Source of the DNA: Streptomyces plumbidurans
GTDB lineage: Bacteria > Actinomycetota > Actinomycetes > Streptomycetales > Streptomycetaceae
NCBI RefSeq assembly: GCF_019857225.1
Contig: NZ_JAFJSY010000038.1
Span: 1 to 64,000 of the forward strand
Length of the DNA stretch: 64,000 nt
Direction: 5' to 3'
The notes under the pieces were generated by a model. That model did no database searches. It was not told the DNA's origin and worked only from the letters and a program-made list of their open reading frames with translations. The position numbers were made by a program, and so were the translations under genes. Below, piece after piece: positions 1 through 7,723 of this stretch (position 1 is its first letter; each line of letters starts with the position of its first letter).

Positions 1-1
1 G

Positions 2-565
2 AGAACCGGCATGGCAGCCGGGACCGGTATGGCCGCCGGCACCGGGATGGCCGCCAAGTCCGGTACGGCCGCCAGGAGCGGTACGGCCGCCGGGACCGGC
101 AAGGCCGCCGGCGCCGGCACGGGGCGGCAGACCGGCAAGGGCATGCGCGGAGGAGCTGTCCCCGGTGAACTGTCGATGACGCGCTCCGAGGAGGAGATGC
201 ACGTCGGCACCGAGCGCCACGAGAGCGGGCACGCACGGCTGCGCAAGTACGTGGTCACGGAGGAGGAGCAGCACACCGTCCCCGTACGCCACGAGGAGCT
301 GCGCGTGGTGCGCGAGCCGATCACCGACACCGACCGGGTCGGCGACCTGACCGGTGGAACCATCGGCGAGGACGAGATCGAGATCACCCTCCACCGGGAG
401 GAGCCCGTGGTGGAGACCAGGGCCGTGCCCAAGGAACGGGTCCGGCTGTCCACCAACGAGGTCACCGAGGAGGAGACCGTCACCGGGCAGGTCCGCAAGG
501 AACGCGTCGAGGTCGAGGAGACCGACGAGAGCGGCCACCGCCGACCGGGCCGACAGGACACCTGA
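2..565 (+). CDS. DUF2382 (YsnF/AvaK-like) stress protein, 5' partial
   Basis: The frame is already open at the window edge, so the true start lies upstream; the first visible ATG is at 11. The last ~110 residues form a DUF2382 domain: charged, Glu/Arg-rich paired blocks such as LRKYVVTEEEQHTVPV and VRLSTNEVTEEETVTGQV. This domain is common in actinobacterial general-stress proteins, often behind a PRC-barrel, and its biochemical role is unknown. The visible N-terminal ~45 residues are a Gly/Ala/Thr repeat of the type MAAGTG, unlike the usual PRC-barrel; it may be a linker expanded by repeat slippage. A soluble cytoplasmic location is expected. I see no terminator directly behind it. Confidence 0.8.
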   Translation, partial: RTGMAAGTGMAAGTGMAAKSGTAARSGTAAGTGKAAGAGTGRQTGKGMRGGAVPGELSMTRSEEEMHVGTERHESGHARLRKYVVTEEEQHTVPVRHEELRVVREPITDTDRVGDLTGGTIGEDEIEITLHREEPVVETRAVPKERVRLSTNEVTEEETVTGQVRKERVEVEETDESGHRRPGRQDT

Positions 566-735
566 CGGCGGTCCCGCAGGCCCCCACCCCTGTCCCCTGG
601 GCGAGGCGCCCGGAGCGCGAAGAGTGACGCTTCCGCTCCGGGCGTCTCGCGTGCCCGGGGGCGGGTGGACGCACGGGGCGGCTGGGCCGGTTGGGGAGAT
701 TCCGTAGGGGGACTGAGGAAGGACAACCGGATGTC

Positions 736-764
736 TTGACGTGGTCTCCACGGGCCCGTTGGCT
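736..764 (+). promoter_or_regulatory. Candidate promoter of sugar-binding lipoprotein gene 1
   Basis: TTGACG (736-741), 17 nt, TTGGCT (759-764), then a tract beginning CTTTCTTCACC. The paralogous gene at 44385 carries exactly the same pair of hexamers with the same 17-nt spacing (44308-44336) and a similar downstream tract, although the sequence between the boxes has diverged. The -10 box is a poor match to the sigma-HrdB consensus, so an alternative sigma factor or an activator site is also possible. Confidence 0.5.
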
Positions 765-816
765 CTTTCTTCACCCGTGGCCCGCTTCCCCCCCCACGCC
801 CGGAAGGCACCAGCAA

Positions 817-1959
817 GTGAATGTTCGCACCCCCCGCAGAACCGGCACCGGACTGCGCCGCTTCGGCATACCCATGATCGCCTCCGCCTCGGCGCTGCTG
901 CTCTCCGCGTGCGGCGCCATCGACGCGGTGGGCGGCGGCGACAGCTCCGCGAGCCCGAAGAAGGGGGACGACATCACGGTGGGGCTGCTGCTGCCCGACA
1001 CGGACACGGCGCGCTTCGAGAAGTTCGACCACCCCCTGATCAAGAAGCGCGTCGCCTCCCTCACCCACGGCAAGGGCAAGGTCAGTTACGCCAACGCCGG
1101 GTCGAGCGCGGACCGGCAGGCCCACCAGTTCGCGCAGATGATCTCCGAGAAGGTGGACGTGATCCTGGTGGACGCGGTGGACTCCAAGGCCATCGCGCCC
1201 CAGGTCCAGAAGGCCAAGGACGCCGGGATCCCCGTCATCGCCTACGACCGGCTCGCCGAGGGCCCGATCGCCGCCTACGTCTCGCACGACAACGAACTCG
1301 TCGGCGAGGTGCAGGGCCGCGCGATCGTCGACGCGCTCGGCGACAAGGCCGAAAGCAGCAAGATCGTCATGATGAACGGCTCGCTCACCGACCCCAACAC
1401 GGCCAGCTTCCGGCACGGCGCCCTCAGCGAGCTGAAGGGCCGGGTGGTGATCGCCAAGTCGTACTACACCAAGGAGTGGCTGCCCTCGGAAGCCGAGGCC
1501 AACATGAAGAAGGCCATCCGGTCCATCGGGATCGGCAACATCGCCGCGGTCTACTCGGCCAACGACGGCATGGCGGGCGCCGTCATCGACGCGCTCAAGA
1601 GCGCGGGCGTCGAGAAGATGCCGCCGGTGACCGGGCAGGACGCGGATCTGGCCGCCGTCCAGCGGGTCGTCGCGGGCGAGCAGCGGATGAGCGTGTACAA
1701 GTCGTTCCTGCTGGAGGCGACCGGCGCCGCGGACCTGGCGGTGGCCAAGGTGCAGGGCAAGGCCATCGAGTTCGACGCGCTGGCCCAGGACACGGTCGAC
1801 AGCCCCACCGAGAAGTCGATCCCGGCCCATCTGGTCCCGGTGGTCGCGCTCACCAAGGACAACATCAAGTCCACCGTCATCAAGGACGGCGTCTACACCG
1901 TCAAGGACATCTGCACCGCGAAGTACGCGGACGACTGCGCGGCGATCGGTCTGCAGTAG
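817..1959 (+). CDS. Sugar ABC-transporter substrate-binding lipoprotein (XylF/RbsB-like)
   Basis: 380-residue lipoprotein of the LacI-like periplasmic binding fold (peripla_BP_4, xylose/ribose type). The GTG at 817 is chosen because GGAAGG lies ~9 nt upstream and because it aligns with the GTG of the paralogue at 44385. The signal peptide carries basic residues then a hydrophobic stretch ending LLLSAC, with Cys32 as the lipidation site. Family features follow: ITVGLLLPDTDTARFE, ILVDAVDSKAIAP, AGIPVIAYDRL, NDGMAGAVIDAL and VTGQDADLAAVQ. Expected role: capture of a monosaccharide outside the membrane. No permease or ATPase gene lies beside it, so it is an orphan binding protein that must borrow a transporter or act as a sensor. 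The substrate cannot be read from the sequence. Confidence 0.9.
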   Translation: MNVRTPRRTGTGLRRFGIPMIASASALLLSACGAIDAVGGGDSSASPKKGDDITVGLLLPDTDTARFEKFDHPLIKKRVASLTHGKGKVSYANAGSSADRQAHQFAQMISEKVDVILVDAVDSKAIAPQVQKAKDAGIPVIAYDRLAEGPIAAYVSHDNELVGEVQGRAIVDALGDKAESSKIVMMNGSLTDPNTASFRHGALSELKGRVVIAKSYYTKEWLPSEAEANMKKAIRSIGIGNIAAVYSANDGMAGAVIDALKSAGVEKMPPVTGQDADLAAVQRVVAGEQRMSVYKSFLLEATGAADLAVAKVQGKAIEFDALAQDTVDSPTEKSIPAHLVPVVALTKDNIKSTVIKDGVYTVKDICTAKYADDCAAIGLQ

Positions 1960-1988
1960 CGGGGGTACGACGGCGGTACAACAGGGGG

Positions 1989-2363
1989 ATGATCCTTCAC
2001 GTCGTCCCCGCCGCGGAGTGGGAAGCCGACCCGGGGCGGCCCTACGCCCCGGACTCCCTGGCCCGGGAGGGTTTCGTCCACTGCTCCCCCGACGAGCGGA
2101 CCACGCTCGCCGTCGTCAACGCCTTCTACGGCGACGCCCCCCGCCCCCTGCTCGCCCTGCTGATCGACGAGACCCGTCTCGGTGCGCCGTGCGTCTGGGA
2201 GGCGGCGGAGCCCGCGCCCCCGCCGGGAGTTGCCGAGGGCACCCTGTTCCCCCATGTCCTCGGCCCCCTCGACCGCGAGGCCGTCGAGCGCGTCCTGGTC
2301 GTGCGCTGGGACGACCAGGGCCGGGCGGCGGGTCTTGCCGGGAGCGCGCGGGGCGGTGGCTGA
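1989..2363 (+). CDS. DUF952 family protein
   Basis: 124 residues beginning MILHVVPAAEWEA, with the family signature GFVHCSPDERTTL and C-terminal HVLGPLDREAVERVL. DUF952 proteins are small cytoplasmic proteins of unknown function, structurally related to ADP-ribose-binding or ADP-ribosyltransferase-like folds. The ATG at 1989 follows a GGGGG run and a TACAAC box; either a short leader or leaderless expression is possible. The last ~15 residues are a Gly/Arg tail. It follows the sugar-binding gene by 29 nt but I see no functional link. Confidence 0.8.
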   Translation: MILHVVPAAEWEADPGRPYAPDSLAREGFVHCSPDERTTLAVVNAFYGDAPRPLLALLIDETRLGAPCVWEAAEPAPPPGVAEGTLFPHVLGPLDREAVERVLVVRWDDQGRAAGLAGSARGGG

Positions 2364-2420
2364 CTACGCTGCTGGAAGGGGGCCCAGCCGCATGTCGTCC
2401 CCGTCCCTGCGAGGCACACC

Positions 2421-2831
2421 ATGGTCACGGTTCGCTACATCGTCGACGACGTCGACGCCGCCATCGCCTTCTACTGCGGGCAGCTGGGCTTCCGTGAACT
2501 CATGCATCCGGCGCCCGCGTTCGCCATGGTCGTCCGGGACGAGCTGCGGCTCGCGCTGAGCAGGCCCGGGGGCGGACCCGGAGGCGGCGCGGTGCTGCCC
2601 GACGGCACGCTGCCCCGGCCCGGCGGCTGGAACCGGATCTCGCTGCAGGTCCCCGACCTCGACGCGGACGTCCGCCGGCTGCGGCAGGCGGGCGTGCCCC
2701 TGCGCAGCGAACCGGTCACCGGGGTCGGCGGCCGGCAGGTGATCGTGGACGATCCGTCCGGCAACCCCGTCGAGCTGTTCGAGCCGCTGCTGCCCGAGGC
2801 CCGCGAGGAGGCGTCAGGCGGCGGTGCGTGA
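2421..2831 (+). CDS. VOC (glyoxalase/dioxygenase superfamily) protein
   Basis: 136 residues with the vicinal oxygen chelate pattern: VRYIVDDVDAAIAFYCGQLGF at the N-terminus, a central ISLQVPDLDADV strand and VDDPSGNPVELFEPL at the C-terminus. Members bind a divalent metal and act on diverse substrates (glyoxalase, extradiol dioxygenase, drug-binding). Only part of the usual metal set (the C-terminal Glu of VELFE) is obvious, so catalysis is uncertain. The start ATG follows GAGG. Its 3' end overlaps the convergent narI remnant by 18 bp. Confidence 0.8.
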   Translation: MVTVRYIVDDVDAAIAFYCGQLGFRELMHPAPAFAMVVRDELRLALSRPGGGPGGGAVLPDGTLPRPGGWNRISLQVPDLDADVRRLRQAGVPLRSEPVTGVGGRQVIVDDPSGNPVELFEPLLPEAREEASGGGA

Positions 2832-3455
2832 GCGCCGGTCGGTGGTGCGGGCGCGTGAGCGGTAGACGACGTAGGGGCGTGCCGGGTAGGTCAGCGGCAC
2901 GGCGAAGGCGTGCACGAGGCTGGTGTAGGGCCACAGGGCGAACAGGGCCAGGGCGAGCAGGGCGTGCAGCTGGTAGACGAGCGGCGCGTGGGCGCTGCTG
3001 ACCCTCGTCCTGCTGGCCAGGCTCACCGCCACCGCGTCGTCGGTGACGAACCCGTATCGGGTACGTCACCCGGTCGCTGCGGCTGGTCGCCCGGCGCACG
3101 GCGGGCACCCGCAGCCGCCGGTACAGCAGCAGGGCGAGACCGCAGACGGCCGCGACGCCCGCCGTGCCGCCCATGGCCAGGGCGACGCCGTGGTACTGCG
3201 CCTCGCTGATCCGCAGGTACCGGGTGGCGCCTCGGGCACCAGCAGGCCCATGACATGGCCGCCGATGACGAGGAACAGCGCGTAGTGGAAGAGCGGGCCG
3301 CCCACCTTCAGCAGCCGGGACTCGTGCAGCTGGCTGGAGCGGGTGGTGAAGCCGAAGCGGTCGTAGCGGTAGCGCCAGGCGGTGCCGCTGACCAGGACGG
3401 CCAGCGCCAGATAGGGCAGCACACCCCACAGCGCGATCCGCAGATGCGTCGTCAC
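2814..3455 (-). pseudogene. narI: narI (nitrate reductase gamma subunit) remnant, two frameshifts and an internal deletion
   Basis: NarI is the membrane cytochrome b subunit that passes quinol electrons to NarGH. The GTG at 3455 overlaps the narJ stop (GTGA). The N-terminus reads GVLPYLALAVLVSGTAWRYR and then VIGGHVMGLLVPE. Near 3230 the homology moves to another frame (YLRISEAQYHGVALAMGG, then LLLYRRLRVPAVRRATSRSD), and near 3060 it moves back (HAPLVYQLHALLALALFALW to the end). At the second break about 35 residues, one transmembrane helix in intact NarI, are missing, so this is not a simple base-calling error. The product cannot be a working subunit. Confidence 0.85.
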
Positions 3456-3967
3456 AGCCGTACTCCTTCGTCGAGGGTGGCCCGCACCGCGCGGATCACG
3501 TCGAGATAGGGGCTGCCGTGTGCGGCGAGACCGGCGGCCAGCAGCGTGAGGGCGCCGCGGTGCTCGTGCAGCACGGCACGCCCGGCGGACGGGCAGCGCG
3601 CCGCGAACTCCAGGACGGCGGGCAGATGGTCGGGTAGTTCGCCGTCGCACGGCTCCCAGCCGTACTGCCGGTAGCGGGCCTTGAGCGCGGCGAGCGAGGC
3701 GCCCCGGCGACGGGTGTCGCCGTCGGTGTAGTGGGTCAGATGCAGGGTGCGCCTGCCGCTGCGGTCGAAGGTGGCGACATACTGCGCCGCGAGGTCGAGC
3801 AGCGGGATCTCCGCGGTACGGCGGCAGAACCGCAGCAGCTCTTCGATGCCCGGGCCCGGCAGCGCACCGATCGACGCCGACACCGTGTCCCGCCGGGCCG
3901 GCCAGCTCTGGTCGGGGTAGCTCAGGAGCAGGGAAGCCGCCTGATGGACGGCTCGGTGCTGGTTCAT
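3452..3967 (-). CDS. narJ: NarJ, nitrate reductase assembly chaperone
   Basis: 171 residues, MNQHRAVHQAASLLLSYPDQ at the start, then LLDLAAQYVATFDRSGRRTL and HLTHYTDGDTRRRG, the classic NarJ/TorD-type helical chaperone signature. NarJ binds NarG and inserts the molybdenum cofactor. The ATG overlaps the stop of the narH fragment (ATGA) and its own stop overlaps the narI GTG, keeping the ancestral narHJI spacing. The frame is intact, yet its client NarG is absent from the window, narH is a stub and narI is broken, so the gene is probably non-functional in context or a recent relic. Confidence 0.85.
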   Translation of the reverse strand: MNQHRAVHQAASLLLSYPDQSWPARRDTVSASIGALPGPGIEELLRFCRRTAEIPLLDLAAQYVATFDRSGRRTLHLTHYTDGDTRRRGASLAALKARYRQYGWEPCDGELPDHLPAVLEFAARCPSAGRAVLHEHRGALTLLAAGLAAHGSPYLDVIRAVRATLDEGVRL

Positions 3968-4310
3968 CGCGGCCCTTCGGCCTTCCGTTCGGGCAACAGT
4001 CCGCTGGGCCGGCCGCTGCGTTCCAGTTGAGCAGGTTGACCCGGCCACGCAGCGCGTCCGACGCCTTGGCGGCCGCGGCCGCGGGCACCGGCGGGGCGTG
4101 GAAGGCGGCCATCGCCTCGTCCGTCCCGTACATTCCGGGACCGCCGTCGTGGTCCAGGCTGCAGCCCGGCCCATCGGCGCCGCCCGCGCCGCCGCCGGCG
4201 GCATAGGTGGTGGGAATGACGTACCGCTCCTCGTACAGCAGCTGAGCGGCGGCCAGCGCCGCCGCTCGTTCCGCTTGTCGCCGGGCTCCGCGCCGTCTCA
4301 CCGTCTCCAC
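3964..4310 (-). pseudogene. narH: narH (nitrate reductase beta subunit) C-terminal fragment with frameshift
   Basis: Only the C-terminal ~110 residues of NarH remain: YEERYVIPTTYA, then CSLDHDGGPGMYG and GRVNLLNWN. After LLNWN (near 4021) a frameshift follows and the family ending RSGRPSGLLPERK continues in another frame to a TGA at 3964-3966, overlapping narJ. The four iron-sulfur cysteine motifs and all of narG are absent; the sequence upstream is directly the ClC gene. This marks a large deletion of narG and most of narH. Confidence 0.85.
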
Positions 4311-4393
4311 TCCCTACGCTCGGCATTCTGCTGCTGCCAGCGTCGGACATGGTGACGTACCGGAGTCGCGCGACTACTGCAAGTTGATCTTCT

Positions 4394-6409
4394 TTATGCG
4401 GAGATTTTCTTGCCCTTTGCAATAGTTGTGCTGGGCACGCGAATCGTGCCGCGGGGGCGCAGGGTGAGGATGCGCTCGGCGTGGTGCTCCTCGTGGTGGT
4501 CGATCCGCCGCGCGGTCAGCAGGTCGCGGAGGCTGATGATGCCCTCCACTTCAGGGCGCTCGCCCCGGGTGACGACGAGCAGCCGGGTCACCTCGCGGTG
4601 GGCCATGCGGTTGGCCAGGGCCCGCAGCGTCTCGTCGGGGTGCGCGACGACGGGGGCGCAGGCCAGCTCGCCGAGCGGGGTGGCATCGGCGGGGTCGGCG
4701 TGCACCAGCGCGCCGCGGGTCACCACGCCCGCGAGGCCGCCGTCGGCGTCGAGCACGGGGTACAGGCGCTGCGCGAGCAGCCGGTCGGCATCGCCGCCGT
4801 CGTGCGCCGCCCGGAGCAGCGCGGTGATCTCGCCCGCCGGCTGGTCGGCGCGGAAGGTGACGGCGACGGGGGTCTCCAACTGCCGTACGAGATGCACCTC
4901 GAGCGGGTCGACGGAGTACTCGCGGGTCAGATGCAGCCCGCGGCGCGCCAGCTTCTCGGTCAGCACCGAGCGCTTGAGGAGGATCACCGACAGCAGATAG
5001 GCGGCGGACGCGGTGATCACCATGGGGATCATGGCGTTGATCTCGTGGGTCAGCTCCAGGCAGAAGACGATGCCGGTGAGCGGGGAGCGCATCACCCCGC
5101 CGAGGACGCCCGCGAGCGAGACCAGGGCCCAGAAACCGGGGCTGACGTGCGGGAAGACCAGGGCCTCTGCCGCGCCGAGCGCGCCGCCGACCATGAACAT
5201 CGGGGCGAGGACACCGCCGGAGGTGCCCGAGCCGAGGGACAGCCCCCAGATGAGGGTCTTCACGACGAGCACGCCGACGATCAGGCCGACGGTGGCGTGG
5301 CCGGTGAGGAGGGCGTCGATGACGTCGTAGCCGACGCCGAGCGTGCGCGGTTCGACCAGCCCGCCGACGCCGATGATCGCGCCGCCGATGGCCGGCCACC
5401 ACATCCAGTGGATACGCAGCCGGGAGAAGAGGTCCTCGGAGAAGTAGACGAGGGCGGTGGCGCCGAGCGCGAGCAGTCCGGCCGCGGCGCCGGCCACGAT
5501 GCACAGGCCGTACGCGGAGAACGCGATGTGCGCGGGCACGTGCGCGCCGCCGAAGAGCGGGTCGGTGCCGAGCAGCGGGCCGCGCACCAGGGTGGCGGTC
5601 ACGGCGGCCACGGCCACCGGGAGATAGGAACGGGGCCGCCACTCGAAGAGCAGCAGCTCGACGGCGAGCAGGATCGAGGCGAGCGGGGCGTTGAAGGTCG
5701 CGGCCATACCGGCGGCGGAACCGGCGACCAGCAGGGCCTTGCGCTCGTCGGTGGTCACCCGCAGGAACTGCGCGATCAGGGAGCCGACGGCACCGCCGGT
5801 CATGATGATCGGCCCCTCCGCGCCGAACGGCCCTCCGGTGCCGATGGATATCGCGGCCGACGCCGGCTTCAGCGCGGCCACTCGCGGCTGCACCCGGCTG
5901 CCGCCGACCAGGATCGACTCGATCGCCTCGGGCATCCCGTGCCCGCGGATCTTCTCGGAGCCGTAGCGGGCCATGAGACCGATGACGAGACCGCCCACCA
6001 CCGGCATCATTAGCAGCAGCCAGCGGTGCGCGGTGTCGGCGGGCGCGGACGAGCCGAACCCGAAGCGCCCCTGGAAGGACAGGTTGGTGATCAGCGCGAT
6101 CAACTTGAGCAGCCCGGCGGCCACCACGGCCGCGACGGCCCCGATGGGGATGGCGAGCAGGCTGATGACCACGACGCGTGGGGGGACGTGGAAGTCGCCG
6201 AGGTGGGGGATTTTTACGGGGCCCAGATGGCGGGTGGGGGATGTGGGGTGCGCGTGGCGCGCGGTGTGCGGGGTCTGCGGGGCTGACGCGGCCGGTGCGG
6301 ACGGTGCCGGGGGGTGGTCGGCGGCGAGGGCGTCGGCGGGGTCGTCGGCCGGGACGTCGGCGGGGACGGGGGCATGCGTACGGGATCTTGCGGACACAGG
6401 GGAGGACAT
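4394..6409 (-). CDS. ClC-family chloride channel/transporter with C-terminal CBS domains
   Basis: 671 residues. After a ~90-residue Pro/Ala-rich N-terminus come about ten membrane helices with the ClC selectivity motifs: GHGMPE, then GTGGPFGAEGPI (the gating glutamate is present in GAEGP) and GSGTSGGVLAP. The last ~130 residues are a pair of CBS domains (for example YPVLDADGGLAGVVTRGAL and LLVVTRGE), which bind adenine nucleotides and regulate gating. Expected role: Cl-/H+ exchange or Cl- channel in the cell membrane. The ATG at 6409 is chosen because GGAG lies 6-9 nt upstream; an earlier in-frame ATG at 6472 has no such site. The 291 bp upstream (6410-6700) show no gene. Confidence 0.9.
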   Translation of the reverse strand: MSSPVSARSRTHAPVPADVPADDPADALAADHPPAPSAPAASAPQTPHTARHAHPTSPTRHLGPVKIPHLGDFHVPPRVVVISLLAIPIGAVAAVVAAGLLKLIALITNLSFQGRFGFGSSAPADTAHRWLLLMMPVVGGLVIGLMARYGSEKIRGHGMPEAIESILVGGSRVQPRVAALKPASAAISIGTGGPFGAEGPIIMTGGAVGSLIAQFLRVTTDERKALLVAGSAAGMAATFNAPLASILLAVELLLFEWRPRSYLPVAVAAVTATLVRGPLLGTDPLFGGAHVPAHIAFSAYGLCIVAGAAAGLLALGATALVYFSEDLFSRLRIHWMWWPAIGGAIIGVGGLVEPRTLGVGYDVIDALLTGHATVGLIVGVLVVKTLIWGLSLGSGTSGGVLAPMFMVGGALGAAEALVFPHVSPGFWALVSLAGVLGGVMRSPLTGIVFCLELTHEINAMIPMVITASAAYLLSVILLKRSVLTEKLARRGLHLTREYSVDPLEVHLVRQLETPVAVTFRADQPAGEITALLRAAHDGGDADRLLAQRLYPVLDADGGLAGVVTRGALVHADPADATPLGELACAPVVAHPDETLRALANRMAHREVTRLLVVTRGERPEVEGIISLRDLLTARRIDHHEEHHAERILTLRPRGTIRVPSTTIAKGKKISA

Positions 6410-6700
6410 GATGCTCCGGAGGGTGCGGAGGCGGACAGGGCGGATCGCCGTCCCGGCTCCGGGCGGTCGCACGGGTGCCCGGAGCGGTGGGGACGGTGGA
6501 GACAGGGGACGGTGGGTGTGCGCGGGCGTCGTTGCCCGTGCGGCACGGGTGGGTGAGGTGAGGTCGGGCGCGAAGGGGGGAGCGGAATCCGGAGGCTGGG
6601 GGCGTGGGGGCGGAGTCCGGGGGCGGATCGGGACCCGCGCACAAGGGACGGACGCGCATCGTCGCGCGTCCGCCGCGGGTCGGTCAGCTGTGCAGGGGCG

Positions 6701-6949
6701 TCACATGGGCGCGGGGCGGGCCGAGCGGACCCGGCCGGAACGCAGGATGCGGATCGTGCGCCCCGCGCACACCCGGCAGGTGTTGTCCGTGAGCGGGGAC
6801 GGCACCTTCAGGCCGTCCCTGAGGTGGTACTCGACCCTGAGGCGTCCCGCGCCGTCGCGGACATGCCGGATCTCGTACGCTCCCTCCCAGACGTGCCCGC
6901 AGCGCAGGCACGCGAAGGAATAGGCTTCGTGTATCGGTTCGGTTTTCAT
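6701..6949 (-). CDS. Small zinc-ribbon-like protein
   Basis: 82 residues starting MKTEPIHEAYSFACLRCGHV, with two cysteine pairs, CLRC (~14-17) and CRVC (~60-63), the layout of a small zinc ribbon. The central segment has RVEYHLRDGLKVPSPLTDNT. Similar small proteins are widespread in Streptomyces, with no function I can name. The start at 6949 is chosen because AAAGG lies 8 nt upstream; two earlier ATGs (6955, 6958) overlap that site. It diverges from the MarR gene and shares a 143-bp intergenic region with it. Confidence 0.75.
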   Translation of the reverse strand: MKTEPIHEAYSFACLRCGHVWEGAYEIRHVRDGAGRLRVEYHLRDGLKVPSPLTDNTCRVCAGRTIRILRSGRVRSARPAPM

Positions 6950-7014
6950 GGTCATCACCTTTGGCGCCGGAGCCTCGCGCCCGCATGGCCCCGGTCTGTC
7001 ACCACCAATCTATC

Positions 7015-7029
7015 ATTGCACTCTGCAAT
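7015..7029. promoter_or_regulatory. Perfect inverted repeat, candidate MarR operator
   Basis: ATTGCA-CTC-TGCAAT, a perfect 6-3-6 palindrome in the AT-richest part of the region between the divergent zinc-ribbon and MarR genes, 64 bp before the MarR ATG. MarR proteins typically bind short palindromes in their own promoter and that of the divergent neighbour. Assignment to this MarR protein is inference. Confidence 0.5.
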
Positions 7030-7092
7030 GGTGACCCCGGGTGACGGGGGCAACCCGGGCCGTCGAGAGTGCAACGGCAGAACGAGGAGTCC

Positions 7093-7638
7093 ATGAACCC
7101 ACAGGACCAGGTGCCGGACGACGCCGTGCTGGACCGCGAGGCGGAGGACGTCACCCTCGCCGTGATGGCCGCGTCCCGGCTGATCGTCGCCCTCTCCGCC
7201 CGCGCCCTCGCCTCGGTCGACGTACCGCTGACACTGCCCCAGCTGCGCTCCCTGGTCGCCCTGCACTCCTGCGGCCCGATCAAGCTCGCCGCCATGGCCG
7301 CCACCCTCGGCGTCAGCCCCTCCACGGCCCTGCGCATGGTCGAGCGGCTCGAGGCCCTGACCCTCATCGACCGCCGCATCAACCCCGACAACCGCCGCGA
7401 GGTCGTGCTGCGGCTGACCCCGGGGGGCGAGGAACTGGTCGATACCGTGCTCACGCACCGGCGGGCGGAGATCCGCGCCCTGGTCGAGCACCTGCCCGCG
7501 CAGCAGCGCACCGCGCTGGTCCCCGCACTCAAGGCCCTGACCGCGGCCGCCGACACCCTCGACCTCGGCCTCGACCCGGCCGACGAGGCGGGCCGCCTGG
7601 CCGGTGTGGTCGACGATCCGCTCAACCCCGCGCCGTAG
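7093..7638 (+). CDS. MarR-family transcriptional regulator
   Basis: 181 residues with the MarR winged helix: LTLPQLRSLVALHSCGPIKL, the recognition helix LGVSPSTALRMVERLEALTL, and the wing DRRINPDNRREVVLRLTPGG. MarR dimers usually repress their own gene and neighbours until a small phenolic or redox ligand binds. The ATG at 7093 (MNPQDQ) is preceded by GAGGAG; an in-frame GTG at 7069 would add eight residues. The likely targets are itself and the divergent zinc-ribbon gene, through the palindrome at 7015. Confidence 0.85.
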   Translation: MNPQDQVPDDAVLDREAEDVTLAVMAASRLIVALSARALASVDVPLTLPQLRSLVALHSCGPIKLAAMAATLGVSPSTALRMVERLEALTLIDRRINPDNRREVVLRLTPGGEELVDTVLTHRRAEIRALVEHLPAQQRTALVPALKALTAAADTLDLGLDPADEAGRLAGVVDDPLNPAP

Positions 7639-7723
7639 TCCGCGCCTTGCGCCTCCGTTCACCCGCGCCTGACACGATCACCGGGTGTGGCCACGACGGA
7701 CCGGAAGGGTGCGGTGAGGAGCG

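Noticed and set aside
741-1988. Long upstream part of the frame that ends in the DUF952 protein
   Set aside because: Only the part from ATG 1989 shows a family; the upstream part is a shadow of the sugar-binding gene.
2814-3455. Treating the narI frameshifts as sequencing errors in an intact gene
   Set aside because: About 35 residues are also deleted at the second break, narH is truncated and narG is absent, so true decay is the simpler reading.
4551-6659. 702-codon open frame overlapping the ClC gene on the same strand
   Set aside because: Arg/Pro/Ala-rich shadow of the ClC reading frame with no recognisable domain.
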